A stretch of DNA of 64,000 bases from Prosopocoilus inquinatus (taxonomy: Eukaryota > Arthropoda > Insecta > Coleoptera > Lucanidae). The notes beneath the pieces are model-generated. The model did not search any database, had not been told where the DNA came from, and saw nothing but the letters and a program-made list of their open reading frames with translations. Position 1 is the first letter of the stretch. Each line of letters begins with the position of its first letter. Positions 25,768 through 38,400 of the stretch are shown here, piece after piece. Made by a program: the position numbers and the translations under genes. The DNA is taken from assembly GCA_036172665.1 (NCBI GenBank), contig CM069873.1:35454001-35518000 (forward strand), written 5' to 3'.

Positions 25768-26619
25768 GATGGACTCCAGTAACTCTGATGTGAGAGACGA
25801 AATTTTCGAACGCAGCAGAATCTGGAAATAGTTTTAAATGAAACAACACGCATTAGCGTTGTTCCTGTGATGTATCTAATCGATCCTTACTCATCTATCA
25901 TGTTATTTGACGTTTCGATGGACTCTAGTAACTCTGATGTGAGATACGAAGTTTTTGGACGCAGCAGGAGCTGGAAATAGTTTTAAACGAAACAACACAT
26001 ATTAGCGTTGTTCCTGTGATGTATCTAATCGATCCTTACTCATCTATCATGTTATTTGACGTTTGGATGGACTCCAGTAACTCTGATGTGAGATACGAAG
26101 TTTTTGGGCGCAGCAGGAGCTGGAAATAGTTTTAAAGGAAGCAACACGTATTAGCGTTGTTCCTGTGATGTATCTAATAGATCCTTACTTAGCTACTATG
26201 TTATTTGACGTTTCGATGGACTCCAGTAACTCTAATGTGAGATACGAAATTTTCGGACGCAGCAGAAGCTGGAAATAGTTTTAAACGAAACAACACGCAT
26301 TAGCGTTGTTCCTGTGATGTATGTAATCGATCCTTACTCATCTATCATGTTATTTGACGTTTGGATGGACTCCAGTAACTCTAATGTGAGATACGAAATT
26401 TTCGGGCGCAGCAGAAGCTGGAAATGGTGTTAAACGAAACAACACGCATTAACGTTGTTCCTGTGATGTATCTAATCGATCCTTACTCATCTATCATGTT
26501 ATTTGACGTTTCGATGGACTCCAGTAACTCTAATGTGAGATACGAAATTTTCGGACGCAGCAGAAGCTGGAAATAGTTTTAAACGAAACAACACGCATTA
26601 GCGTTGTTCCTGTGATGTG

Positions 26620-27364
26620 TCTAATCGATCCTTACTCATCTATCATGTTATTTGACGTTTCGATGGACTCTAGTAACTCTGATGTGAGATACGAAGTTTT
26701 TGGGCGCAGCAGGAGCTGGAAATAGTTTTAAACGAAACAACACGTATTAGCGTTGTTCCTGTGATGTATCTAGTCGATCCTTACTCATCTATCATTTTAT
26801 TTGACGTTTGGATGGACTACAGTAACTCTGATGTGAGATACAAAGTTTACGGACGCAGCAGAAGCTGGAAATAGTTTTAAACGAAACAACACGCATTACC
26901 GTTGTTCCTGTGATGTAACTAATCGATCCTTACTCATCTATCATGTTATTTGGCGTTTCGATGGACTCCAGTAACTCTGATGTGAGATACAAAGTTCTCG
27001 GACGCAGCAGAAGCTGGAAATACTTTTAAACGAAACAACACGCATTAGCGTTGTTCTTGTGATGTATCTAATCGATCCTTACTCATCTATCATGTTATTT
27101 GACGTTTGAATGGACTCCAGTAACTCTGATGTGAGATACAAAGTTCTCGGACGCAGCAGAAGCTGGAAATACTTTTAAACGAAACAACACGCATTAGCGT
27201 TGTTCTTGTGATGTATCTAATCGATCCTTACTCATCTATCATGTTATTTGACGTTTCGATGGACTCCAGTAACTCTATTGTGAGATACGAAATTTTCGGA
27301 CGCAGCAGAAGCTGGAAATAGTTTTAATCGAAACAACACGCATTAGCGTTGTTCCTGTGATGTA
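26620..27364. repeat. Pentamer P, copy 1 in E1 (745 bp)
   Basis: Five monomers repeated immediately at 27365-28109. Shared rare markers: TCTAGTCGATCC, ATCATTTTATTTG, GGACTACAG, AAAGTTTACGG, ATGTAACTAATCG and CTCTATTGTG. The left limit is the change GATGTGTCT against GATGTATCT at 26619. Confidence 0.9.
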
Positions 27365-28109
27365 TCTAATCGATCCTTACTCATCTATCATGTTATTTGA
27401 CGTTTCGATGGACTCTAGTAACTCTGATGTGAGATACGAAGTTTTTGGGCGCAGCAGGAGCTGGAAATAGTTTTAAACGAAACAACACGTATTAGCGTTG
27501 TTCCTGTGATGTATCTAGTCGATCCTTACTCATCTATCATTTTATTTGACGTTTGGATGGACTACAGTAACTCTGATGTGAGATACAAAGTTTACGGACG
27601 CAGCAGAAGCTGGAAATAGTTTTAAACGAAACAACACGCATTACCGTTGTTCCTGTGATGTAACTAATCGATCCTTACTCATCTATCATGTTATTTGGCG
27701 TTTCGATGGACTCCAGTAACTCTGATGTGAGATACAAAGTTCTCGGACGCAGCAGAAGCTGGAAATACTTTTAAACGAAACAACACGCATTAGCGTTGTT
27801 CTTGTGATGTATCTAATCGATCCTTACTCATCTATCATGTTATTTGACGTTTGAATGGACTCCAGTAACTCTGATGTGAGATACAAAGTTCTCGGACGCA
27901 GCAGAAGCTGGAAATACTTTTAAACGAAACAACACGCATTAGCGTTGTTCTTGTGATGTATCTAATCGATCCTTACTCATCTATCATGTTATTTGACGTT
28001 TCGATGGACTCCAGTAACTCTATTGTGAGATACGAAATTTTCGGACGCAGCAGAAGCTGGAAATAGTTTTAATCGAAACAACACGCATTAGCGTTGTTCC
28101 TGTGATGTA
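27365..28109. repeat. Pentamer P, copy 2 in E1
   Basis: Direct repeat of 26620-27364 at exactly 745 bp (CTCTATTGTG at 27274 and 28019). Followed by a monomer with AATCGCTCC. Confidence 0.9.
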
Positions 28110-28300
28110 TCTAATCGCTCCTTACTTAGCTACTATGTTATTTGACGTTTCGATGGACTCCAGTAACTCTAATGTGAGATACGAAATTTTCGGACGCAGC
28201 AGAAGCTGGAAATAGTTTTAAACGCAACAACACGTATTAGCGTTGTTCCTGTGATGTATCTAATCGATCCTTACTCATCTATCATGTTATTTGACGTTTG

Positions 28301-28447
28301 GATGGACTCCAGTAACTGATGTGAGATACAAAGTTCTCGGACGCAGCAGAAGCTGGAAATAGTTTTGAACGAAACAACACGTATTAGCGTTGTTCCTGTG
28401 ATGTATCTAATGGATCCTTACTCATCTATCATGTTATTTGACGTTTC
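28301..28447. repeat. 147-bp monomer (AGTAACTGATG deletion)
   Basis: AGTAACTGATG lacks CT relative to AGTAACTCTGATG. The same deletion on the same background (GGATGG front, TTCTCGG, TTTTGAACG) recurs at 29199, 35458, 36356, 41128, 45298, 48425 and 55275, so one event has been copied into two separate HOR families. Confidence 0.9.
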
Positions 28448-28602
28448 GATGGACTCTAGTAACTCTGATGTGGTATACGAAGTTTTTGGACGCAGCAGGA
28501 GCTGGAAATAGTTTTAAACGAAACAACACGTATTAGCGTTGTTCCTGTGATGTATCTATATCTAATCGATCCTTACTCATCTATCATGTTATTTGACGTT
28601 TG
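28448..28602. repeat. 155-bp monomer (TCTATA insertion)
   Basis: ATGTATCTATATCTAATCG contains a 6-bp insertion relative to ATGTATCTAATCG, probably a slippage product of TCTA/TATC. Also at 29346, 35605 and 36503. Confidence 0.9.
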
Positions 28603-29198
28603 GATGGACTCCATTATCTCTGATGTGAGGTACAAAGTTTTCGGACGCAGCAGAAGCTGGAAATAGTTTTAAATGAAACAACACGCATTAGCGTTGTTCC
28701 TGTGATGTATCTAATGGATCCTTACTCATCTATCATGTTATTTGACGTTTCGATGGACTCTAGTAACTCTGATGTGATATACGAAGTTTTTGGACGCAGC
28801 AGGAGCTGGAAATAGTTTTAAACGAAACAACACGTATTAGCGTTGTTCCTGTGATGTATCTAATCGATCCTTACTCATCTATCATGTTATTTGACGTTTG
28901 GATGGACTCCAGTAACTCTGATGTGAGATACAATATTCTCGGACGCAGCAGAAGCTGGAAATAGTTTTGAACGAAACAACACGTATTAGCGTTGTTACTG
29001 TGATGTATCTAATCGATCCTTACTCATCTATCATGTTATTTGACGTTTGGATGGACTCCAGTAGCTCTGATGTGAGATACAAAGTTCTCGGACGCAGCAG
29101 AAGCTGGAAATAGTTTTGAACGAAACAAAACGTATTAGCGTTGTTCCTGTGATGTATCTAATCGATCCTTACTCATCTATCATGTTATTTGACGTTTG

Positions 29199-29345
29199 GA
29201 TGGACTCCAGTAACTGATGTGAGATACAAAGTTCTCGGACGCAGCAGAAGCTGGAAATAGTTTTGAACGAAACAACACGTATTAGCGTTGTTCCTGTGAT
29301 GTATCTAATGGATCCTTACTCATCTATCATGTTATTTAACGTTTC
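29199..29345. repeat. 147-bp monomer
   Basis: Second AGTAACTGATG monomer, in hexamer copy 2. Confidence 0.9.
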
Positions 29346-29500
29346 GATGGACTCTAGTAACTCTGATGTGATATACGAAGTTTTTGGACGCAGCAGGAGC
29401 TGGAAATAGTTTTAAACGAAACAACACGTATTAGCGTTGTTCCTGTGATGTATCTATATCTAATCGATCCTTACTCATCTATCATGTTATTTGACGTTTG
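29346..29500. repeat. 155-bp monomer
   Basis: Second TCTATA insertion, in hexamer copy 2. Confidence 0.9.
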
Positions 29501-31243
29501 GATGGACACCAGTAACTCTGATGTGAGGTACAAAGTTTTCGGACGCAGCAGAAGCTGGAAATAGTTTTAAATGAAACAACACGCATTAGCGTTGTTCCTG
29601 TGATGTATCTAATGGATCCTTACTCATCTATCATGTTATTTGACGTTTCGATGGACTCTAGTAACTCTGATGTGATATACGAAGTTTTTGGACGCAGCAG
29701 GAGCTGGAAATAGTTTTAAACGAAACAACACGTATTAGCGTTGTTCCTGTGATGTATCTAATCGATCCTTAATCATCTATCATGTTATTTGACGTTTGGA
29801 TGGACTCCAGTAACTCTGATGTGAGATACAATATTCTCGGACGCAGCAGAAGCTGGAAATAGTTTTGAACGAAACAACACGTATTAGCGTTGTTACTGTG
29901 ATGTATCTAATCGATCCTTACTCATCTATCATGTTATTTGACGTTTGGATGGACTCCAGTAGCTCTGATGTGAGATACAAAGTTCTCGGACGCAGCAGAA
30001 GCTGGAAATAGTTTTGAACGAAACAAAACGTATTAGCGTTGTTCCTGTGATGTATCTAATCGATCCTTACTTATCTACTATGTTGTTTGACGTTTCGATG
30101 GACTCTAGTAACTCTGATGTGAGATACGAAATTTTCGATCGTAGCAGAATCTGGAAATAGTTTTAAATGAAACAACACGCATTAGCGTTGTTCCTGTGAT
30201 GTATCTAATCGATCCTTACTCATCTATCATGTTATTTGACGTTTCGATGGACTCCAGTAACTCTAATGTGAGATACGAAATTTTCGGACGCAGCAGAAGC
30301 TGGAAATAGTTTTAAACGAAACAACACGCATTAGCGTTGTTCCTGTGATGTATCTAATCGATCCTTACTCATCTATCATGTTATTTGACGTTTCGATGGA
30401 CTCTAGTAACTCTGATGTGAGATACGAAGTTTTTGGACGCAGCAGGAGCTGGAAATAGTTTTAAACGAAACAACACGTATTAGCGTTGTTCCTGTGATGT
30501 ATCTAATCGATCCTTACTCATCTATCATGTTATTTGACGTTTGGATGGACTCCAGTAACTCTGATGTGAGATACAAAGTTCTCGGACGCAGCAGAAGCTG
30601 GAAATAGTTTTGAACGAAACAACACGTATTAGCGTTGTTCCTGTGATGTATCTAATCGATCCTTACTTATCTATCATGTTATTTGACGTTTGGATGGACT
30701 CCAGTAACTCTGATGTGAGATACAAAATTTTCGGACGCAGCAGAAGCTGGAAATAGTTTTAAACGAAACAACACGCATTAGCGTTGTTCCTGTGATGTAT
30801 CTAATCGATCCTTACTCATCTATCATGTTATTTGACGTTTCGATGGACTCCAGTAACTCTAATGTGAGATACGAAATTCTCGGACGCAGCAGGAGCTGGA
30901 AATAGTTTTAAACGAAACAACACGCATTAGCGTTGTTCCTGTGATGTATCTAATCGATCCTTACTCATCTATCATGTTATTTGACGTTTGAATTTACTCC
31001 AGTAACTCTGATGTGAGATACAAAGTTCTCGGACGCAGCAGAAGCTGGAAATAGTTTTGAACGAAACAACACGTATTAGCGTTGTTCCTGTGATGTATCT
31101 AATCGATCCTTACTTATCTACTATGTTATTTGACGTTTCGATGGACTCCAGTAACTCTGATGTGAGAGACGAAATTTTCGACCGCAGCAGAATCTGGAAA
31201 TAGTTTTAAATGAAACAACACGCATTAGCGTTGTTCCTGTGAT

Positions 31244-31434
31244 CTATCTAATCGATCCTTACTCATCTATCATGTTATTTGACGTTTGAATGGACTCCAG
31301 TAACTCTGATGTGAGAGACGAAATTTTCGACCGCAGCAGAATCTGGAAATAGTTTTAAACGAAGCAACACGTATTAGCGTTGTTCCTGTGATGTATCTAA
31401 TAGATCCTTACTTAGCTACTATGTTATTTGACGT
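31244..31434. repeat. Junction between E1 and E2
   Basis: 191 bp not shared by the two blocks. It opens with GATCTATC, otherwise seen only at 24832 and 31840, as if the array re-entered near the start of the block. It passes through a monomer with a GAATGG front, GAGAGACG and AGAATCTGG middle and AAACGAAGCAAC tail, a combination I see only here. Confidence 0.7.
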
Positions 31435-32629
31435 TTCGATGGACTCCAGTAACTCTAATGTGAGATACGAAATTTTCGGGCGCAGCAGAAGCTGGAAATA
31501 GTGTTAAACGAAACAAAACGCATTAGCGTTGTTCCTGTGATGTATCTAATCGATCCTTACTCATCTATCATGTTATTTGACGTTTCGATGGACTCCAGTA
31601 ACTCTAATGTGAGATACGAAATTTTCGGACGCAGCAGAAGCTGGAAATAGTTTTGAACGAAACAACACGCATTAGCGTTGTTCCTGTGATGTATCTAATC
31701 GATCCTTACTCATCTATCATGTTATTTGACGTTTCGATGGACTCCAGTAACTCTAATGTGAGATACGAAATTCTCGGACGCAGCAGGAGCTGGAAATAGT
31801 TTTAAACGAAACAACACGCATTAGCGTTGTTCCTGTGATCTATCTAATCGATCCTTACTCATCTATCATGTTATTTGACGTTTGAATGGACTCCAGTAAC
31901 TCTGATGTGAGATACAAAGTTCTCGGACGCAGCAGAAGCTGGAAATAGTTTTGAACGAAACAAAACGCATTAGCCTTGTTCCTGTGATGTATCTAATCGA
32001 TCCTTACTCATCTATCATGTTATTTGACGTTTCGATGGACTCCAGTAACTCTAATGTGAGATACGAAATTTTCGGACGCAGCAGAAGCTGGAAATAGTTT
32101 TAAACGAAACAACACGCATTAGCGTTGTTCCTGTGATGTATCTAATCGATCCTTACTTATCTATCATGTTATTTGACGTTTGGATGGACTCCAGTAACTC
32201 TGATGTGAGATACAAAATTTTCGGACGCAGCAGAAGCTGGAAATAGTTTTAAACGAAACAACACGCATTAGCGTTGTTCCTGTGATGTATCTAATCGATC
32301 CTTACTTATCTACTATGTTATTTGACGTTTCGATGGACTCCAGTAACTCTGATGTGAGAGACGAAATTTTCGAACGCAGTAGGAGCTGGAAATAGTTTTA
32401 AACGAAACAACACGCATTAGCGTTGTTCCTGTGATGTATCTAATCGATCCTTACTCATCTACCATGTTATTTGACGTTTGAATGGACTCCAGTAACTCTG
32501 ATGTGAGATACAAAGTTCTCGGACGCAGCAGAAGCTGGAAATAGTTTTGAACGAAACAACACGTATTAGCGTTGTTCCTGTGATGTATCTAATCGATCCT
32601 TACTCATCTATCATGTTATTTGACGTTTG

Positions 32630-32775
32630 AATGGACTCCAGTAACTCTGATGTGAGATACAAAGTTCTCGGACGCAGCAGAAGCTGGAAATAGTTTTGAA
32701 CGAAACACGTATTAGCGTTGTTCCTGTGATATATCTAATGGATCCTTACTTATCTACTATGTTATTTGACGTTTC
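32630..32775. repeat. 146-bp monomer (E2 counterpart)
   Basis: Same 3-bp loss as 25622, inherited through the E1/E2 duplication. Confidence 0.9.
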
Positions 32776-33627
32776 GATGGACTCCAGTAACTCTGATGTG
32801 AGAGACGAAATTTTCGAACGCAGCAGAATCTGGAAATAGTTTTAAATGAAACAACACGCATTAGCGTTGTTCCTGTGATGTATCTAATCGATCCTTACTC
32901 ATCTATCATGTTATTTGACGTTTCGATGGACTCTAGTAACTCTGATGTGAGATACGAAGTTTTTGGACGCAGCAGGAGCTGGAAATAGTTTTAAACGAAA
33001 CAACACATATTAGCGTTGTTCCTGTGATGTATCTAATCGATCCTTACTCATCTATCATGTTATTTGACGTTTGGATGGACTCCAGTAACTCTGATGTGAG
33101 ATACGAAGTTTTTGGGCGCAGCAGGAGCTGGAAATAGTTTTAAAGGAAGCAACACGTATTAGCGTTGTTCCTGTGATGTATCTAATAGATCCTTACTTAG
33201 CTACTATGTTATTTGACGTTTCGATGGACTCCAGTAACTCTAATGTGAGATACGAAATTTTCGGACGCAGCAGAAGCTGGAAATAGTTTTAAACGAAACA
33301 ACACGCATTAGCGTTGTTCCTGTGATGTATGTAATCGATCCTTACTCATCTATCATGTTATTTGACGTTTGGATGGACTCCAGTAACTCTAATGTGAGAT
33401 ACGAAATTTTCGGGCGCAGCAGAAGCTGGAAATGGTGTTAAACGAAACAACACGCATTAACGTTGTTCCTGTGATGTATCTAATCGATCCTTACTCATCT
33501 ATCATGTTATTTGACGTTTCGATGGACTCCAGTAACTCTAATGTGAGATACGAAATTTTCGGACGCAGCAGAAGCTGGAAATAGTTTTAAACGAAACAAC
33601 ACGCATTAGCGTTGTTCCTGTGATGTG

Positions 33628-34372
33628 TCTAATCGATCCTTACTCATCTATCATGTTATTTGACGTTTCGATGGACTCTAGTAACTCTGATGTGAGATAC
33701 GAAGTTTTTGGGCGCAGCAGGAGCTGGAAATAGTTTTAAACGAAACAACACGTATTAGCGTTGTTCCTGTGATGTATCTAGTCGATCCTTACTCATCTAT
33801 CATTTTATTTGACGTTTGGATGGACTACAGTAACTCTGATGTGAGATACAAAGTTTACGGACGCAGCAGAAGCTGGAAATAGTTTTAAACGAAACAACAC
33901 GCATTACCGTTGTTCCTGTGATGTAACTAATCGATCCTTACTCATCTATCATGTTATTTGGCGTTTCGATGGACTCCAGTAACTCTGATGTGAGATACAA
34001 AGTTCTCGGACGCAGCAGAAGCTGGAAATACTTTTAAACGAAACAACACGCATTAGCGTTGTTCTTGTGATGTATCTAATCGATCCTTACTCATCTATCA
34101 TGTTATTTGACGTTTGAATGGACTCCAGTAACTCTGATGTGAGATACAAAGTTCTCGGACGCAGCAGAAGCTGGAAATACTTTTAAACGAAACAACACGC
34201 ATTAGCGTTGTTCTTGTGATGTATCTAATCGATCCTTACTCATCTATCATGTTATTTGACGTTTCGATGGACTCCAGTAACTCTATTGTGAGATACGAAA
34301 TTTTCGGACGCAGCAGAAGCTGGAAATAGTTTTAATCGAAACAACACGCATTAGCGTTGTTCCTGTGATGTA
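33628..34372. repeat. Pentamer P, copy 1 in E2
   Basis: E2 counterpart of 26620-27364 at offset 7008. Confidence 0.88.
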
Positions 34373-35117
34373 TCTAATCGATCCTTACTCATCTATCATG
34401 TTATTTGACGTTTCGATGGACTCTAGTAACTCTGATGTGAGATACGAAGTTTTTGGGCGCAGCAGGAGCTGGAAATAGTTTTAAACGAAACAACACGTAT
34501 TAGCGTTGTTCCTGTGATGTATCTAGTCGATCCTTACTCATCTATCATTTTATTTGACGTTTGGATGGACTACAGTAACTCTGATGTGAGATACAAAGTT
34601 TACGGACGCAGCAGAAGCTGGAAATAGTTTTAAACGAAACAACACGCATTACCGTTGTTCCTGTGATGTAACTAATCGATCCTTACTCATCTATCATGTT
34701 ATTTGGCGTTTCGATGGACTCCAGTAACTCTGATGTGAGATACAAAGTTCTCGGACGCAGCAGAAGCTGGAAATACTTTTAAACGAAACAACACGCATTA
34801 GCGTTGTTCTTGTGATGTATCTAATCGATCCTTACTCATCTATCATGTTATTTGACGTTTGAATGGACTCCAGTAACTCTGATGTGAGATACAAAGTTCT
34901 CGGACGCAGCAGAAGCTGGAAATACTTTTAAACGAAACAACACGCATTAGCGTTGTTCTTGTGATGTATCTAATCGATCCTTACTCATCTATCATGTTAT
35001 TTGACGTTTCGATGGACTCCAGTAACTCTATTGTGAGATACGAAATTTTCGGACGCAGCAGAAGCTGGAAATAGTTTTAATCGAAACAACACGCATTAGC
35101 GTTGTTCCTGTGATGTA
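34373..35117. repeat. Pentamer P, copy 2 in E2
   Basis: E2 counterpart of 27365-28109. Unlike E1, it is followed by one further monomer before AATCGCTCC. Confidence 0.88.
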
Positions 35118-35266
35118 TCTAATCGATCCTTACTCATCTATCATGTTATTTGACGTTTCGATGGACTCTAGTAACTCTGATGTGAGATACGAAGTTTTTG
35201 GACGCAGCAGGAGCTGGAAATAGTTTTAAACGAAACAACACGTATTAGCGTTGTTCCTGTGATGTA
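35118..35266. repeat. Extra monomer of E2
   Basis: Present only in E2. It resembles the first monomer of pentamer P (CTCTAG, CGAAGTTTTTGG, CGTATTAG) but reads TTTTTGGACGC where P reads TTTTTGGGCGC. It may be a third P copy cut to one monomer, or a monomer that E1 lost. Confidence 0.8.
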
Positions 35267-35457
35267 TCTAATCGCTCCTTACTTAGCTACTATGTTATTT
35301 GACGTTTCGATGGACTCCAGTAACTCTAATGTGAGATACGAAATTTTCGGACGCAGCAGAAGCTGGAAATAGTTTTAAACGCAACAACACGTATTAGCGT
35401 TGTTCCTGTGATGTATCTAATCGATCCTTACTCATCTATCATGTTATTTGACGTTTG

Positions 35458-35604
35458 GATGGACTCCAGTAACTGATGTGAGATACAAAGTTCTCGGACG
35501 CAGCAGAAGCTGGAAATAGTTTTGAACGAAACAACACGTATTAGCGTTGTTCCTGTGATGTATCTAATGGATCCTTACTCATCTATCATGTTATTTGACG
35601 TTTC
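35458..35604. repeat. 147-bp monomer
   Basis: AGTAACTGATG at 35468, E2 counterpart of 28301. Confidence 0.9.
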
Positions 35605-35759
35605 GATGGACTCTAGTAACTCTGATGTGGTATACGAAGTTTTTGGACGCAGCAGGAGCTGGAAATAGTTTTAAACGAAACAACACGTATTAGCGTTGTT
35701 CCTGTGATGTATCTATATCTAATCGATCCTTACTCATCTATCATGTTATTTGACGTTTG
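35605..35759. repeat. 155-bp monomer
   Basis: TCTATA insertion, E2 counterpart of 28448. Confidence 0.9.
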
Positions 35760-36355
35760 GATGGACTCCATTATCTCTGATGTGAGGTACAAAGTTTTCG
35801 GACGCAGCAGAAGCTGGAAATAGTTTTAAATGAAACAACACGCATTAGCGTTGTTCCTGTGATGTATCTAATGGATCCTTACTCATCTATCATGTTATTT
35901 GACGTTTCGATGGACTCTAGTAACTCTGATGTGATATACGAAGTTTTTGGACGCAGCAGGAGCTGGAAATAGTTTTAAACGAAACAACACGTATTAGCGT
36001 TGTTCCTGTGATGTATCTAATCGATCCTTACTCATCTATCATGTTATTTGACGTTTGGATGGACTCCAGTAACTCTGATGTGAGATACAATATTCTCGGA
36101 CGCAGCAGAAGCTGGAAATAGTTTTGAACGAAACAACACGTATTAGCGTTGTTACTGTGATGTATCTAATCGATCCTTACTCATCTATCATGTTATTTGA
36201 CGTTTGGATGGACTCCAGTAGCTCTGATGTGAGATACAAAGTTCTCGGACGCAGCAGAAGCTGGAAATAGTTTTGAACGAAACAAAACGTATTAGCGTTG
36301 TTCCTGTGATGTATCTAATCGATCCTTACTCATCTATCATGTTATTTGACGTTTG

Positions 36356-36502
36356 GATGGACTCCAGTAACTGATGTGAGATACAAAGTTCTCGGACGCA
36401 GCAGAAGCTGGAAATAGTTTTGAACGAAACAACACGTATTAGCGTTGTTCCTGTGATGTATCTAATGGATCCTTACTCATCTATCATGTTATTTAACGTT
36501 TC
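36356..36502. repeat. 147-bp monomer
   Basis: AGTAACTGATG at 36366, E2 counterpart of 29199. Confidence 0.9.
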
Positions 36503-36657
36503 GATGGACTCTAGTAACTCTGATGTGATATACGAAGTTTTTGGACGCAGCAGGAGCTGGAAATAGTTTTAAACGAAACAACACGTATTAGCGTTGTTCC
36601 TGTGATGTATCTATATCTAATCGATCCTTACTCATCTATCATGTTATTTGACGTTTG
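36503..36657. repeat. 155-bp monomer
   Basis: TCTATA insertion, E2 counterpart of 29346. Confidence 0.9.
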
Positions 36658-38400
36658 GATGGACACCAGTAACTCTGATGTGAGGTACAAAGTTTTCGGA
36701 CGCAGCAGAAGCTGGAAATAGTTTTAAATGAAACAACACGCATTAGCGTTGTTCCTGTGATGTATCTAATGGATCCTTACTCATCTATCATGTTATTTGA
36801 CGTTTCGATGGACTCTAGTAACTCTGATGTGATATACGAAGTTTTTGGACGCAGCAGGAGCTGGAAATAGTTTTAAACGAAACAACACGTATTAGCGTTG
36901 TTCCTGTGATGTATCTAATCGATCCTTAATCATCTATCATGTTATTTGACGTTTGGATGGACTCCAGTAACTCTGATGTGAGATACAATATTCTCGGACG
37001 CAGCAGAAGCTGGAAATAGTTTTGAACGAAACAACACGTATTAGCGTTGTTACTGTGATGTATCTAATCGATCCTTACTCATCTATCATGTTATTTGACG
37101 TTTGGATGGACTCCAGTAGCTCTGATGTGAGATACAAAGTTCTCGGACGCAGCAGAAGCTGGAAATAGTTTTGAACGAAACAAAACGTATTAGCGTTGTT
37201 CCTGTGATGTATCTAATCGATCCTTACTTATCTACTATGTTGTTTGACGTTTCGATGGACTCTAGTAACTCTGATGTGAGATACGAAATTTTCGATCGTA
37301 GCAGAATCTGGAAATAGTTTTAAATGAAACAACACGCATTAGCGTTGTTCCTGTGATGTATCTAATCGATCCTTACTCATCTATCATGTTATTTGACGTT
37401 TCGATGGACTCCAGTAACTCTAATGTGAGATACGAAATTTTCGGACGCAGCAGAAGCTGGAAATAGTTTTAAACGAAACAACACGCATTAGCGTTGTTCC
37501 TGTGATGTATCTAATCGATCCTTACTCATCTATCATGTTATTTGACGTTTCGATGGACTCTAGTAACTCTGATGTGAGATACGAAGTTTTTGGACGCAGC
37601 AGGAGCTGGAAATAGTTTTAAACGAAACAACACGTATTAGCGTTGTTCCTGTGATGTATCTAATCGATCCTTACTCATCTATCATGTTATTTGACGTTTG
37701 GATGGACTCCAGTAACTCTGATGTGAGATACAAAGTTCTCGGACGCAGCAGAAGCTGGAAATAGTTTTGAACGAAACAACACGTATTAGCGTTGTTCCTG
37801 TGATGTATCTAATCGATCCTTACTTATCTATCATGTTATTTGACGTTTGGATGGACTCCAGTAACTCTGATGTGAGATACAAAATTTTCGGACGCAGCAG
37901 AAGCTGGAAATAGTTTTAAACGAAACAACACGCATTAGCGTTGTTCCTGTGATGTATCTAATCGATCCTTACTCATCTATCATGTTATTTGACGTTTCGA
38001 TGGACTCCAGTAACTCTAATGTGAGATACGAAATTCTCGGACGCAGCAGGAGCTGGAAATAGTTTTAAACGAAACAACACGCATTAGCGTTGTTCCTGTG
38101 ATGTATCTAATCGATCCTTACTCATCTATCATGTTATTTGACGTTTGAATGGACTCCAGTAACTCTGATGTGAGATACAAAGTTCTCGGACGCAGCAGAA
38201 GCTGGAAATAGTTTTGAACGAAACAACACGTATTAGCGTTGTTCCTGTGATGTATCTAATCGATCCTTACTTATCTACTATGTTATTTGACGTTTCGATG
38301 GACTCCAGTAACTCTGATGTGAGAGACGAAATTTTCGACCGCAGCAGAATCTGGAAATAGTTTTAAATGAAACAACACGCATTAGCGTTGTTCCTGTGAT

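Larger units (their letters stand above)
28232..29129. repeat. Hexamer H, copy 1 in E1 (898 bp)
   Basis: Six monomers, one of 147 bp and one of 155 bp, repeated at 29130-30027 with an exact 898-bp offset. Differences seen: GTGGTATACG against GTGATATACG, CCATTATCTC against CCAGTAACTC, and GGACTCC against GGACACC. Confidence 0.9.
29130..30027. repeat. Hexamer H, copy 2 in E1
   Basis: Second copy of 28232-29129. Private changes are TTTAACG near 29338 and CCTTAATCATC near 29767, both also present in E2, so they are older than the E duplication. Confidence 0.9.
24427..31243. repeat. 7-kb block E1, first of two near-tandem copies
   Basis: Matches 31435-38400 with offset 7008, rising to 7157 after about 28100 because the second copy holds one more monomer. 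The length is 6817 bp. It contains a tandem pentamer (26620-28109), a tandem hexamer (28232-30027) and five odd-length monomers, all at the same places in both copies. Left limit: GTATCG against GTTTCG. Right limit: GATCTATC against GATGTATC. A private change is AATTTACTCC near 30991, where E2 reads AATGGACTCC. Confidence 0.85.
35389..36286. repeat. Hexamer H, copy 1 in E2
   Basis: Counterpart of 28232-29129 at offset 7157, with the same GTGGTATACG and CCATTATCTC changes. Confidence 0.88.
36287..37184. repeat. Hexamer H, copy 2 in E2
   Basis: Counterpart of 29130-30027 at offset 7157. Confidence 0.88.
31435..38400. repeat. 7-kb block E2, second copy with one extra monomer
   Basis: 6966 bp, exactly 149 bp longer than E1. 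The shared odd-length monomers (146, 147, 155, 147, 155) show that they predate the duplication. The extra monomer lies directly after the duplicated pentamer at about 35118-35266. Confidence 0.85.

Noticed and set aside
24279..36657. Mobile element insertions as the cause of odd-length monomers
   Set aside because: The changes are only 2, 3 or 6 bp, are explained by slippage or small deletions, and show no target-site duplications or foreign sequence.
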